Part shown: in pieces, positions 17,503-26,595 of the stretch
Position numbering within the stretch: position 1 is the first letter of the stretch
Layout: each line of letters opens with the position of its first letter
Source of the DNA: Microvirga sp.
Lineage (GTDB): Bacteria; Pseudomonadota; Alphaproteobacteria; Rhizobiales; Beijerinckiaceae
Assembly (NCBI GenBank): GCA_031181145.1
Contig: JAPSLB010000017.1
Coordinates: 1-64,000, forward strand
DNA length: 64,000 nt
Direction: 5' to 3'
Notes under the pieces: model-generated
The model's database searches: none
Seen by the model: only the letters and a program-made list of their open reading frames with translations
Told to the model about the DNA's origin: nothing
Made by a program: the position numbers and the translations under genes

Positions 17503-19368
17503 ATGGAAGCGCCGCTCCTGTCGATCCGTCAGCTGACGGTCGACTTCCATACCGATACCGGAGATTTCCGGGCGGTGGACGGCCTGACCTTCGATATCCC
17601 GAAGGGAAGGACGGTGGCGCTCGTGGGCGAATCCGGGTCGGGCAAATCGGTGACGGCCCAGTCCATTCTCCAGATCCTGCCCAAGAGGGCCCGGATCTCC
17701 GGCGGCTCGATCCTCTTCAACGATCCCAACCTCCCGGCCCCCGTCGACATCGCCTCCCTCAAACCGGAGGGCGAGGCCATGCACCAGCTGCGCGGCGGGC
17801 GCATCGCCATGATCTTCCAGGAGCCGATGACCTCGCTCTCGCCGCTGCACACCATCGGCGATCAGATCTCCGAGGCGCTTCTGATCCATGCGGATGTGAG
17901 CAAGGCGAAGGCCATGCAGCGCACCATGGAGGTGCTGGCCCGTGCCGGATTTCCCGATCCGAAGCGGGCCTTGCGCAATTATCCGTTCGAATTGTCCGGA
18001 GGTCTTCGCCAGCGCGCCATGATCGCCATGGCGCTGATCACGCGCCCGGTCCTTCTGATCGCGGACGAGCCGACGACGGCGCTCGACGTGACCACCCAGG
18101 CCCAGATCCTCGACCTCATCAAGGAGCTCCAGGCGGAAACCGGGATGTCGGTGCTGCTGATCACGCACGATCTCGGCGTCGTGGCGAACATCGCCGACGA
18201 GGTGGTCGTGATGTACCGCGGCCGGATCATGGAGGCGGGCTCCCGCGAGCAGATCTTCCGCAACGCCCAGCATCCCTATCTCCAGGCGCTCATTCGCGCG
18301 GTACCACGCTTCGCCATGGCCGAGAACGAGCGCCTGACCCCGATCCGCGAGGTGAAGAGCGCGGCGCTCGCGCACGCCCATGCGCCCGAGAGGCCGCAGC
18401 CTCAGGGTCCGATTCTGAAGGCCGAAGGCTTGACGAAGTGCTTCACGCTCCGCTCCGGCCGCTTCTTCGGCAAGCCGCGCAACGTCCGCGCCGTGAACGG
18501 CGTCGATCTCTCGCTGCCGGTCGGCCGGACGCTCGGCCTCGTCGGAGAATCCGGCTGCGGCAAGACCACCGTGTCCAAGATGATCATGCGCGCGCTCAAG
18601 CCCGATGCCGGGCAGGTCCTGTTCGACGACGGAACCGGCCCGAAGGACGTTTACCGCCTCGAGGGCAAGGAGCTGACCGCCTATCGCCGCTCCGTGCAGT
18701 TCATCTTTCAGGACCCGTTCTCGTCGCTCAATCCGCGCATGACGGTCTACGAGATCCTGACCGAGCCTCTTCGCATCCACGACATCGGCACGCCGGATGA
18801 GCGCTACGAGCGCGTGAAGCAGCTGCTCGACATGGTGGGCCTCGATCAGCGCTCCCTGCGCCGCTACCCGCATTCCTTCTCCGGCGGCCAGCGTCAGCGC
18901 CTGGGCATCGCGAGGGCCTTGGCGCTCGAGCCGCGGGTGCTCCTGTGCGACGAGCCGGTTTCCGCGCTCGACGTCTCGGTGCAGGCGCAGGTGCTGAACC
19001 TGTTGAAGGATCTGCAGTCAGCCCTTGGGCTTTCCTATATTTTCGTATCCCATAATCTCGCGGTGGTGGATTACATCGCCGACACCATCGCGGTGATGTG
19101 CCGAGGCTATATCGTCGAGGAGGCACCGAAATCCACACTCTTCCGCAACCCGGTTCATCCCTACACGCAGGCGCTTCTCGCGGCGGTGCCGGATCCGGAT
19201 CTCGACCGGCCCCTCGATTTCGCGAATCTGCGGGCCGACCGCTTCTCCGATCCCGCCGGGTGGCCGGAACCCTTCCGGATTCCGGACGGGGAATTCGGCA
19301 CGATGAAGGAGATCGAGCCGGGCCACAAAATCCGGGTCGGACGCCCCGCGGCGCAGGAGGCTGCGTGA
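17503..19368 (+). CDS. dipeptide/oligopeptide ABC transporter, fused double ATPase (YejF-like)
   Basis: 621 residues from the ATG at 17503, preceded by GGAGGA at 17491-17496. Two complete ABC ATPase modules are fused. Module 1 has GESGSGKSV, LSGGLRQRAMIAMAL and LLIADEPTTALD. Module 2 has GESGCGKTT, FSGGQRQRLGIARAL and LLCDEPVSALD. After each comes the oligopeptide-type C-terminal region with HPYxQALxxAVP. This is the single-chain arrangement of YejF and GsiA. It lies 32 bases after the glycosyltransferase-deacetylase gene and overlaps the binding-protein gene by one base. All catalytic residues are intact, in contrast to the ABC protein at 8998. Confidence 0.92.
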   Translation: MEAPLLSIRQLTVDFHTDTGDFRAVDGLTFDIPKGRTVALVGESGSGKSVTAQSILQILPKRARISGGSILFNDPNLPAPVDIASLKPEGEAMHQLRGGRIAMIFQEPMTSLSPLHTIGDQISEALLIHADVSKAKAMQRTMEVLARAGFPDPKRALRNYPFELSGGLRQRAMIAMALITRPVLLIADEPTTALDVTTQAQILDLIKELQAETGMSVLLITHDLGVVANIADEVVVMYRGRIMEAGSREQIFRNAQHPYLQALIRAVPRFAMAENERLTPIREVKSAALAHAHAPERPQPQGPILKAEGLTKCFTLRSGRFFGKPRNVRAVNGVDLSLPVGRTLGLVGESGCGKTTVSKMIMRALKPDAGQVLFDDGTGPKDVYRLEGKELTAYRRSVQFIFQDPFSSLNPRMTVYEILTEPLRIHDIGTPDERYERVKQLLDMVGLDQRSLRRYPHSFSGGQRQRLGIARALALEPRVLLCDEPVSALDVSVQAQVLNLLKDLQSALGLSYIFVSHNLAVVDYIADTIAVMCRGYIVEEAPKSTLFRNPVHPYTQALLAAVPDPDLDRPLDFANLRADRFSDPAGWPEPFRIPDGEFGTMKEIEPGHKIRVGRPAAQEAA

Positions 19369-21275
19369 TGGCCGTTCGATTGCGGATGACTCCCCTCGTT
19401 CTCGCTCTGGCGTGCAGACTCCTGGCCTTGCCGGCCGGAGCGCAGGAGCTGCAGGAAACGCCATTCTTCAAGGGCGGCGGGAAGAATCTGCCTCCGGTCG
19501 CCGAGCGGGTTCCCTCGACACCGCTCGTGGTCGAGGCCGCAGGGCAGCCCGGCGGGGAGGTCGTGACGCTCGTGCCGCGCGCCCGCGACATCCGCTACAT
19601 CTCCACCTTTTCCTACACCCGTCTCGTCGGCTACGACAGGCACCTGCAGCTTCAGCCCGATCTGCTCGAGACATTCGACAACCAGGGCGACATGGTTTTC
19701 ACCTTCACCCTGCGCGCCGGTCACCGCTGGTCCGACGGCACGCCCTTCACGGTGGAAGACTTCCGCTACTACTGGGAGGACATCGCGCTCAACAAGGAGC
19801 TCTCACCCGCAGGCCCTCCCGAATTCATGCTGGTGGACGGCAAACCTCCCCGCTTCGAAGTGCTGGACGAGCGTACGGTCCGCTACAGCTGGGACAAGCC
19901 CAATCCGCGCTTCCTTCCGCAACTTGCGGGTCCCATCGACCCCGCGATCTACAGGGCTTCCAAATACCTCAAGCAGTTCCATGCCAGGTATGCCGATCAG
20001 GCGTCGCTGGAAGAGAAGGCCAAGCGGCAGAAACTGAAATCCTGGGCCGCCCTTCACAACCGCGTGGACGACATGAAGGAGCAGACGAACCCCGACCTTC
20101 CGACCCTCATGCCCTGGCGCGTCACGAATTCGGCCCCTGCCAGCCGCTTCGTCTTCGAGCGCAACCCTTTCTATCACCGCATCGACAAACAGGGGCATCA
20201 GCTGCCCTATCTCGACCGGATCATCATGGACGTCTCCTCCGCCGGGCTCTTCGCAGCCAAGGCCAATGCGGGCGAGACGGATCTCCTGTTCCGGGGCCTC
20301 TCCATGGGCGATATCCCGGTGCTCAAGGAAGGCGAGAAGATGCAGGGCTACAAGACGCTGATCTGGCCCTATGCGCGCGGTACGGAGCTGGCGCTCTACC
20401 CCAATCTCAACACCGTGGACCCCGTCTGGCGCCAGCTCAACCGGGACGTCCGCTTCCGCCGCGCCCTTTCGCTCGGCATCGACCGCAAGACCCTGAACAA
20501 CGCCCTGCTCTTCGGTCTCGGCACGCAAGGCAACAACACGGTGGTGCCTGAGAGCCCTCTCTTCTCGCCGGAGCTGCGCACGCTGAACGCGGAGTACGAT
20601 CCGGACCGGGCCTCCCGGCTCCTCGACGAGATCGGCCTGACGAAGCGCAATGGCGCGGGCTTCCGTCTGCTGCCGGACGGGCGCGAGCTGGAAATCATCG
20701 TCGAGACGGATGGCGAGAGCAGCCTCGTGGTGGACGGGCTCACCCTCATCGGCGAGTTCTGGCGCGAGATCGGCGTGCGGCTCTTCGTGAAGCCGCAGGA
20801 CCGCACGGTCCTGCGCAACCGCTCCTTCGCGGGATTGACGGTGATGGTCGCGGCTCCCGGATTCGACAACGCCATTCCCACCGCCATCATGCCGCCGACG
20901 GAACTCGCACCCATGCGGCAGGACAATTACGCCTGGCCGAAATGGGGCCAGTATGTCGAGACGAAAGGCATGAACGGGGACGCCATCGATCTTCCCGAAG
21001 CGAAGCGGCTGTCCGAGCTCTACGACACCTGGATGTCGACGGGCGACAAGGCGCTCCAGGCCCAGGTCTGGCGCGAGATGCTCCGCAACCATGCGGAGAA
21101 CCAATGGGTGATCGGTACGGTGGCCGGCGCCCTGCAACCCATCGTGGTCCGCAACGGCCTGCAGGGACTGCCCGCAAAGGCCCTCTACAGCTGGGAGCCG
21201 ACGGCTATGCTCGGCGTCTATCGGGTGGACGAGATCCACTGGAACAAGGCCGTCGGCAAAGAGGCCAGCCGATGA
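19368..21275 (+). CDS. ABC transporter periplasmic substrate-binding protein (SBP_bac_5)
   Basis: 635 residues, with the start sharing one base with the previous stop (TGATG). A signal peptide (about residues 1-26, ending LPAGAQ) precedes a family-5 extracellular solute-binding protein: FTLRAGHRWSDGTPFTVEDF, VRFRRALSLGIDRKTL and the DPDRASRLLDEIGL helix, all characteristic of peptide and nickel binders. It is longer than DppA/OppA and closer in size to YejA. It should capture peptides, or a peptide-like or glycoconjugate ligand, in the periplasm for the permeases encoded next. Confidence 0.9.
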   Translation: MAVRLRMTPLVLALACRLLALPAGAQELQETPFFKGGGKNLPPVAERVPSTPLVVEAAGQPGGEVVTLVPRARDIRYISTFSYTRLVGYDRHLQLQPDLLETFDNQGDMVFTFTLRAGHRWSDGTPFTVEDFRYYWEDIALNKELSPAGPPEFMLVDGKPPRFEVLDERTVRYSWDKPNPRFLPQLAGPIDPAIYRASKYLKQFHARYADQASLEEKAKRQKLKSWAALHNRVDDMKEQTNPDLPTLMPWRVTNSAPASRFVFERNPFYHRIDKQGHQLPYLDRIIMDVSSAGLFAAKANAGETDLLFRGLSMGDIPVLKEGEKMQGYKTLIWPYARGTELALYPNLNTVDPVWRQLNRDVRFRRALSLGIDRKTLNNALLFGLGTQGNNTVVPESPLFSPELRTLNAEYDPDRASRLLDEIGLTKRNGAGFRLLPDGRELEIIVETDGESSLVVDGLTLIGEFWREIGVRLFVKPQDRTVLRNRSFAGLTVMVAAPGFDNAIPTAIMPPTELAPMRQDNYAWPKWGQYVETKGMNGDAIDLPEAKRLSELYDTWMSTGDKALQAQVWREMLRNHAENQWVIGTVAGALQPIVVRNGLQGLPAKALYSWEPTAMLGVYRVDEIHWNKAVGKEASR

Positions 21276-22291
21276 TCCTCTTTCTGTTGCGTCGCCTTGC
21301 CACCATGGCCGTCACGCTCGCCATCATCTCGGCCCTCGTGTTCTTCATCATCAAGCTGCCGCCGGGCGACTTCCTCACCAACCTGATCCACGAATTGCGG
21401 GCACAGAACGACAGCGCCGCCATCGCCAAGGCGGAGTTCCTGATCAAGCAATATGGCCTCGACCGCCCGGCCTGGCAGCAATACCTGATCTGGATCGGCG
21501 CAATGCCTGGGCCCAACGGCTTCTCGGGCCTTCTCCAGGGCGATTGGGGCTGGTCCTTCGAGTACGACAAGCCCGTCGCGGACGTGGTGGGCGATGCCCT
21601 GTGGCTGACGCTCCTCGTGAACCTCGCGGCGGTGCTCTTCATCCACCTGGTCGCGATCCCGATCGCGATCTATTCCGCCACGCGGCAATATTCTCTGGGC
21701 GATTATCTGGCGACCTTCATCGGCTATATCGGGCTCGCCACCCCGAGCTTCCTGCTCGCCCTCATCCTGCTCTATTACATGAACCGCTGGTTCGGCGTCT
21801 CCATCGGCGGGCTCTATGATGCGAGATTCGCGGGGGAACCCTGGACCTGGGAGAAGATCAAGTCGCTTCTGTCGCATCTCATCGTGCCCACCGTCGTGAT
21901 CGGTCTTGCGGGCACCGCCTCGATGATCCGGCGCATGCGCGCGAACCTGCTCGACGAACTCGGCAAGCAATACTACGTGACGGCTAAGGCCAAGGGGCTC
22001 GGGCCGACGAAGGCACTTCTGAAATACCCCTTCCGCATGTCGCTCAATCCCTTCGTGGCCGATATCGGAAACCTGCTGCCGCACCTGGTGTCCGGCTCGG
22101 TGCTGGTGTCGCTGGTGCTGAGCCTGCCCACCGTGGGCCCCATCCTGCTGAGCGCGCTCAAGAACCAGGATCAGTTCCTGGCGGGCTTCATTCTGATGTT
22201 CGTGGCGGTTCTCACCGTGGTCGGCATGCTGATCTCGGACATTCTCCTGGCCTGGATCGATCCGCGCATCCGGATGGGAGGCGGGCGATGA
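21272..22291 (+). CDS. ABC transporter permease (YejB/DppB-like)
   Basis: 339 residues, overlapping the previous gene by four bases (ATGA). It opens with the classic MILFLLRRLATM segment and first TM helix, then a periplasmic loop, and five further TM helices. The EAA loop is present as KQYYVTAKAKGLGPTKALLKY. It forms one half of the membrane channel. It overlaps the second permease gene by four bases, so the subunits are made in fixed ratio. Confidence 0.92.
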   Translation: MILFLLRRLATMAVTLAIISALVFFIIKLPPGDFLTNLIHELRAQNDSAAIAKAEFLIKQYGLDRPAWQQYLIWIGAMPGPNGFSGLLQGDWGWSFEYDKPVADVVGDALWLTLLVNLAAVLFIHLVAIPIAIYSATRQYSLGDYLATFIGYIGLATPSFLLALILLYYMNRWFGVSIGGLYDARFAGEPWTWEKIKSLLSHLIVPTVVIGLAGTASMIRRMRANLLDELGKQYYVTAKAKGLGPTKALLKYPFRMSLNPFVADIGNLLPHLVSGSVLVSLVLSLPTVGPILLSALKNQDQFLAGFILMFVAVLTVVGMLISDILLAWIDPRIRMGGGR

Positions 22292-23451
22292 ACACGCTGC
22301 CCACGCGCGCGCGCCATTATGTCGATCCGTCGCCCTTCGATCCCGGCGCCACGGAGCCCATCGGAACCGAGAACGAGAGCTTCTACCGCGCCTCGTCCTG
22401 GCAGCTCATGTGGTGGAAGTTCCGCCGCCACAAGGTGGCCGTGGCGGCCGCCTTCGTGCTGCTCGTCTTCTATCTCGTCGTGCCCTTCGTCGAGGTGATC
22501 GCGCCCTACAACCAGACCAAGCGCCACGGCGATTTCCTCTATGCGCCGCCACAGGGCATTCACCTGATGCACGAAGGGCGTTTCGTCGGCCCCTTCGTAT
22601 ATCCATACACATACAGTTTCGACCTTGAGACCTTCCGGCGCGTCTACACGGTCGATACGTCCCGGCCGCAGCCGCTCCGGTTCTTCTGCCGGGGCGATTC
22701 CTATGAATTCTGGGGCGTCTTCGAGGCGAACGTGCATCTCGTCTGCCCGCCCGAGAACGGCACGATGTTCATTCTCGGCACCGACCGGCTGGGGCGGGAT
22801 CTCTTCTCGCGCATCGTCTACGGCGCGCGCATCTCCCTCACCATCGGGCTCATCGGCATCGCGGTATCCTTCACCCTCGGTCTCCTCTTCGGCGGGCTCG
22901 CAGGCTATCTGGGCGGCTGGGTTGATCACGTGATCCAGCGCATGATCGAGATCCTGCGCTCCCTGCCCGAGCTGCCGTTATGGCTGGCGCTCTCGGCGGC
23001 GCTGCCGCCGAACTGGAGTCCGATCCTCGTCTTCTTCGGCATCACGATCATCTTGGGCCTTCTCGACTGGCCGGGCTTAGCGCGTGCCGTGCGCTCGAAG
23101 CTGCTCGCCTTGCGCGAGGAGGATTTCGTGAAGGCCGCCGAGATGATGGGCGCGTCCAAGAAGCGCGTCATCGCGCGCCATCTCATCCCGAACTTCATGA
23201 GCCACCTGATCGCGTCCGCGACGCTCTCGATCCCGTCCATGATCCTGGGCGAGACCGCCCTCTCCTTCCTGGGACTGGGCTTGCGTCCGCCGGTCACAAG
23301 TTGGGGCGTGCTGCTCAACGAGGCGCAGAACCTCGCCGCCGTGCAGCTCCATCCGTGGCTGCTCTTTCCCATGGTGCCGGTGATCGTGGTGGTGCTCGCC
23401 TTCAACTTCATGGGCGACGGCCTGCGCGATGCGGCCGATCCGTATCACTAG
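22288..23451 (+). CDS. ABC transporter permease (YejE/DppC-like)
   Basis: 387 residues. A cytoplasmic N-terminus with WQLMWWKFRRHKVAV leads into TM1. A large periplasmic insertion of about 110 residues between TM1 and TM2, as seen in YejE rather than DppC, precedes LGTDRLGRDLFSRIVYGARISL. The EAA loop is EDFVKAAEMMGASKKRVIARH. The last stretch, FMGDGLRDAADP, is typical of the family C-terminus. It is the last gene of the transporter cluster, with a terminator hairpin 35 bases after the stop. Confidence 0.92.
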   Translation: MNTLPTRARHYVDPSPFDPGATEPIGTENESFYRASSWQLMWWKFRRHKVAVAAAFVLLVFYLVVPFVEVIAPYNQTKRHGDFLYAPPQGIHLMHEGRFVGPFVYPYTYSFDLETFRRVYTVDTSRPQPLRFFCRGDSYEFWGVFEANVHLVCPPENGTMFILGTDRLGRDLFSRIVYGARISLTIGLIGIAVSFTLGLLFGGLAGYLGGWVDHVIQRMIEILRSLPELPLWLALSAALPPNWSPILVFFGITIILGLLDWPGLARAVRSKLLALREEDFVKAAEMMGASKKRVIARHLIPNFMSHLIASATLSIPSMILGETALSFLGLGLRPPVTSWGVLLNEAQNLAAVQLHPWLLFPMVPVIVVVLAFNFMGDGLRDAADPYH

Positions 23452-23484
23452 TCCGCCACGGAGCCCCTGAGGACAGGCCCAATA

Positions 23485-23512
23485 AAAAAGGCGCCTCGCG
23501 GCGCCTTTTCCT
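23485..23512. terminator. bidirectional intrinsic terminator
   Basis: GGCGCC (23490-23495) and GGCGCC (23500-23505) form a hairpin around TCGC, flanked by an A-run on the left and T4 on the right. It serves both the transporter operon (+) and the convergent rhlE-like gene (-). Confidence 0.8.
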
Positions 23513-23514
23513 TC

Positions 23515-25014
23515 TTAGCGACGGCGGGGGCTCTTTTCGAGCCATGCCACCTGGGCTCCGTCGCGCCGTCCCTCAGGGGAACGGGCGGCGGGGCGCCCCT
23601 GCTGCTGAGAGCGCTGGCCCTGAGCAGGCTTCTGGCCCTGCGCGGGACGCTGCTGTTGGTGGCCCTGCGCGGGACGCTGCTGGCCGGCAGCCGGATGACC
23701 GGCCTGCGGCTGGCCGCCTGCAGGCTTGCCGCCACGACGGCGGCGCTTGGGGCCCTTGTCGGCATTCGGGTCCGAACTGCGCGGCTGGCCGTGGCCCTGA
23801 TGCCCGCGGGCATGCGGGGCCGGACGCCCGCGCTGCGGCTCGCCGCGACGCTCGGCGCTCTCCGAGGGAGCCGCAGCGGCAGGCAGCCCTTCCGGCAACG
23901 GCATGACCGGAACCTTCAGGCGCGTCAGCTTCTCGATGTCCTTCAGGAAGGCCTTCTCCTCGTCGTTGCAGAACGAGATCGCAAGGCCCGAAGCCCCGGC
24001 GCGCGCGGTGCGGCCGATGCGGTGGACGTAGGATTCCGGCACGTTCGGCAGGTCGTAGTTGACGACGTGCGTCACGCCCTCGACGTCGATGCCGCGCGCG
24101 GCGATGTCGGTGGCGACCAGCACCCGGCACGAGCCGTCACGGAAGGCCGCCAGGGCGCGCTCGCGCTGCGGCTGCGACTTGTTGCCGTGAATGGCCGCCC
24201 CCACGATGCCGGCCTTGTCGAGGCCGCGCACGACCTTGTCGGCGCCGTGCTTGGTGCGGGTGAAGACGAGCACGCGGTCGATCGCCGGATCGCGCAGGAG
24301 CGTTTCGAGCAGAACCTGCTTGCGGTTCGTCGGCACGAAGATGACGCTCTGCTCCACGCGCTCGGCGGTGGTGGCGACGGGGGTCACCGCCACATGGGCC
24401 GGATCGCGCAGGAAGGAATCGGCGAGCGTCGAGATGGTCTTCGGCATGGTGGCCGAGAAGAACAGGCTCTGACGATCCTTCGGCAGAAGGGTCACGATGC
24501 GCTTGAGCGCATGGATGAAGCCGAGATCGAGCATCTGGTCGGCCTCGTCGAGGACGAGGATTTCGATGTCGCGTAGGCTCAAGGACTTGCGGTCCACCAG
24601 ATCGAGCAGGCGGCCGGGCGTGGCCACGAGCACGTCGACGCCGTGGGCGAGCGCCTTCTCCTGGCGGGAGATGGTGACGCCGCCGAACACCACCTCGGTG
24701 GCGAGACGCAGGTTGCGGCCATAGGCCTTGAAGCTGTCGGCGATCTGGCCGGCAAGCTCGCGGGTCGGGCTGAGCACGAGCACGCGGGCGCTCTTGTGCT
24801 TGCGCGGCTTCGGATCGTTCGACAGGCGGTGGAGGATCGGCAGCGCGAAAGCCGCCGTCTTGCCGGTGCCGGTCTGGGCGATGCCGCAGACGTCGCGGCC
24901 TTCCATCGCATAGGGAATGGTCTGGGCCTGGATGGGCGTGGGCTTCTCGTAGCCCTCGGCCGACAAGGCCTTCAGGATCGGCTGGGCCAATCCGAAATCG
25001 GTGAAGAGTGTCAA
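23515..25014 (-). CDS. rhlE: DEAD-box RNA helicase (RhlE-like)
   Basis: 499 residues. Core helicase motifs: Q-motif (FGLAQPILKAL...PTPIQ), Walker A AQTGTGKT (46-53), PTRELA, ATPGR, DEAD (156-159), SAT (187-189) and HRIGRTARA. The C-terminal 115 or so residues are a low-complexity basic tail rich in Gln, Gly, Pro and Arg, expected to bind RNA non-specifically. Part of it is built from a direct repeat of GCCCTGCGCGGGACGCTGCT (23635-23654 and 23662-23681). The role is unwinding of RNA in ribosome assembly or turnover. RhlE is the most likely paralogue by length and tail, but DbpA/SrmB-type cannot be excluded. Confidence 0.9.
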   Translation of the reverse strand: MTLFTDFGLAQPILKALSAEGYEKPTPIQAQTIPYAMEGRDVCGIAQTGTGKTAAFALPILHRLSNDPKPRKHKSARVLVLSPTRELAGQIADSFKAYGRNLRLATEVVFGGVTISRQEKALAHGVDVLVATPGRLLDLVDRKSLSLRDIEILVLDEADQMLDLGFIHALKRIVTLLPKDRQSLFFSATMPKTISTLADSFLRDPAHVAVTPVATTAERVEQSVIFVPTNRKQVLLETLLRDPAIDRVLVFTRTKHGADKVVRGLDKAGIVGAAIHGNKSQPQRERALAAFRDGSCRVLVATDIAARGIDVEGVTHVVNYDLPNVPESYVHRIGRTARAGASGLAISFCNDEEKAFLKDIEKLTRLKVPVMPLPEGLPAAAAPSESAERRGEPQRGRPAPHARGHQGHGQPRSSDPNADKGPKRRRRGGKPAGGQPQAGHPAAGQQRPAQGHQQQRPAQGQKPAQGQRSQQQGRPAARSPEGRRDGAQVAWLEKSPRRR

Positions 25015-25308
25015 GGTGATATCGTCTTTCGAACGGATGCGGTGAGCCGCAAAGCAGGTTCGGCTTGGATAAGCAAAGGCGCTTCAGGGCTCTCAAGGCG
25101 ACGGCCCGCGTGATGGGGCCATCGTATGGGTCAAGCGATTGAAGAAGGGGACCGGGCTTTCACCGCTGGGGCGAATTTCCGTCACGCAGTCCCGCTCAAG
25201 CGGCTCGTGGTCGAGCGCTGACGCCGTATTGCTCATATGAGGGCTAAAGTCGTATCCGTCAACCTCTGGGCCTGACATAACAGGCCGAGGCAGCATAAGA
25301 AAGCATTC

Positions 25309-26523
25309 ATGTCCACTTCCGCCCGCATGCCCTGGGGCTTCGTCTCGGCAATGTCCCTGACGCAGCTCATCTCCTTCGGCACGATCTTCTATGCCTTCGC
25401 GCTTTTCGTCGAGCCCATGGGACAGGAGCTCGGGTGGAGCAAGTCCGAACTGATGGCCGCCTATTCCCTGGCGCTCGGCACCTCCGCGCTTTGCGCCGTG
25501 CCGGTCGGGCGGCTCATCGATCTGGGCTATGGCCGTGCGGTGATGACCGGCGGCTCCGCCTTGGCGGCCCTGCTCCTGGCGGTCTGGTCGCAGGTCGAGA
25601 GCTATCCGGCCTTCGTTCTCATCTGGGCGGCCATGGGGCTCTCCATGAGCAGCGTGTTCTACGAACCGGGCTTTGCCGTCCTGGCCCGCAGGCTCGGCTT
25701 TCTCACCCGTCGGGGCATCACCTTCATGACCCTGGTCGGCGGCTTCGCCAGCACCGTCTTCATCCCGCTCACCCACCTGCTCATCGAACATCTGGGATGG
25801 CGCAGCGCCCTCCTCGTCCTCGCCGGGTTCAACCTTCTTGTCTGCGTCCCCGTCCATGCCGCCGCGATACCCCCGGCCCTGAAGAGCGTCCCTCGCCCGG
25901 CGGACGAACCGCCGCGCACCCTCCCGTCCAGCGCCCGCTCAGTCCTGCTCATGGCCTCTTTCTGGTGCTTCGTGGCGTCCTCGGTTCTCCAGGGCCTGAT
26001 CGGGGCGGGGCTGCCGATTCACCTGATCCCGCTGCTCACCGAGAAGGGCTACAGCCTCGAGATGGCCGTCGTCGCCTTCTCCATCATCGGCCCGGCCCAG
26101 GTGGCGGGGCGGATGGCCATGGCGATGGGAGAGCGCGCCTTCGGGATGAAGGGAACAGGCACCGTGACCTTGAGCCTGGGCGTCCTCGCCTTCGGGCTTC
26201 TGCCCTTCCTTTCGCCCGGATCCTGGCTGGTTGCCGCCTTCGCGGCGCTCTTCGGCGCCTCGAACGGCATGATGACCATCGTGCGCGCCCTGCTGCCTCC
26301 CGAGCTGTTCGGCCGCGAGAATTACGGCGTCATTCAGGGAATGATCGCCATGCCGGTCCGCCTGACCACGGCGAGCGCTCCCTTCCTGTTCGGTGCCCTC
26401 TGGGCCTGGTGGGGCAGCTATACGGCGGTCGTGATCCTCTGCTTGAGCTTTTCGGTGGCTTCGCTCGGCTCCTTTCTGGTTGTCCTGTTGTTGCAAAAGG
26501 GGCGTGAAAAGCCTGAAAATTAA
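25309..26523 (+). CDS. MFS transporter
   Basis: 404 residues, predicted 12 TM helices. It begins with a hydrophobic segment (GFVSAMSLTQLISFGTIFYAFALFV) and carries the MFS loop 2-3 motif in altered form (VGRLIDLGYGRAVMTGGS). The second half repeats the pattern (GRMAMAMGERAFGMKGTG). It is most like uncharacterised monocarboxylate/oxalate-type MFS members, but the substrate is not readable. The 294 bases before it (25015-25308) hold the divergent promoter region with rhlE and no other gene that I can see. Confidence 0.85.
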   Translation: MSTSARMPWGFVSAMSLTQLISFGTIFYAFALFVEPMGQELGWSKSELMAAYSLALGTSALCAVPVGRLIDLGYGRAVMTGGSALAALLLAVWSQVESYPAFVLIWAAMGLSMSSVFYEPGFAVLARRLGFLTRRGITFMTLVGGFASTVFIPLTHLLIEHLGWRSALLVLAGFNLLVCVPVHAAAIPPALKSVPRPADEPPRTLPSSARSVLLMASFWCFVASSVLQGLIGAGLPIHLIPLLTEKGYSLEMAVVAFSIIGPAQVAGRMAMAMGERAFGMKGTGTVTLSLGVLAFGLLPFLSPGSWLVAAFAALFGASNGMMTIVRALLPPELFGRENYGVIQGMIAMPVRLTTASAPFLFGALWAWWGSYTAVVILCLSFSVASLGSFLVVLLLQKGREKPEN

Positions 26524-26595
26524 CTTGCGTTAGACGGCTAAAGAACTCATTTGCTCACAGACTGAAATGGCTAGGTTTAGAGAAAGACGCGTTCC

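Noticed and set aside
23861..23884. GGGAGCCGCAGCGG-rich short repeats that could suggest a CRISPR-like array
   Set aside because: They lie within coding sequence for the low-complexity tail of the helicase; no regular spacers.
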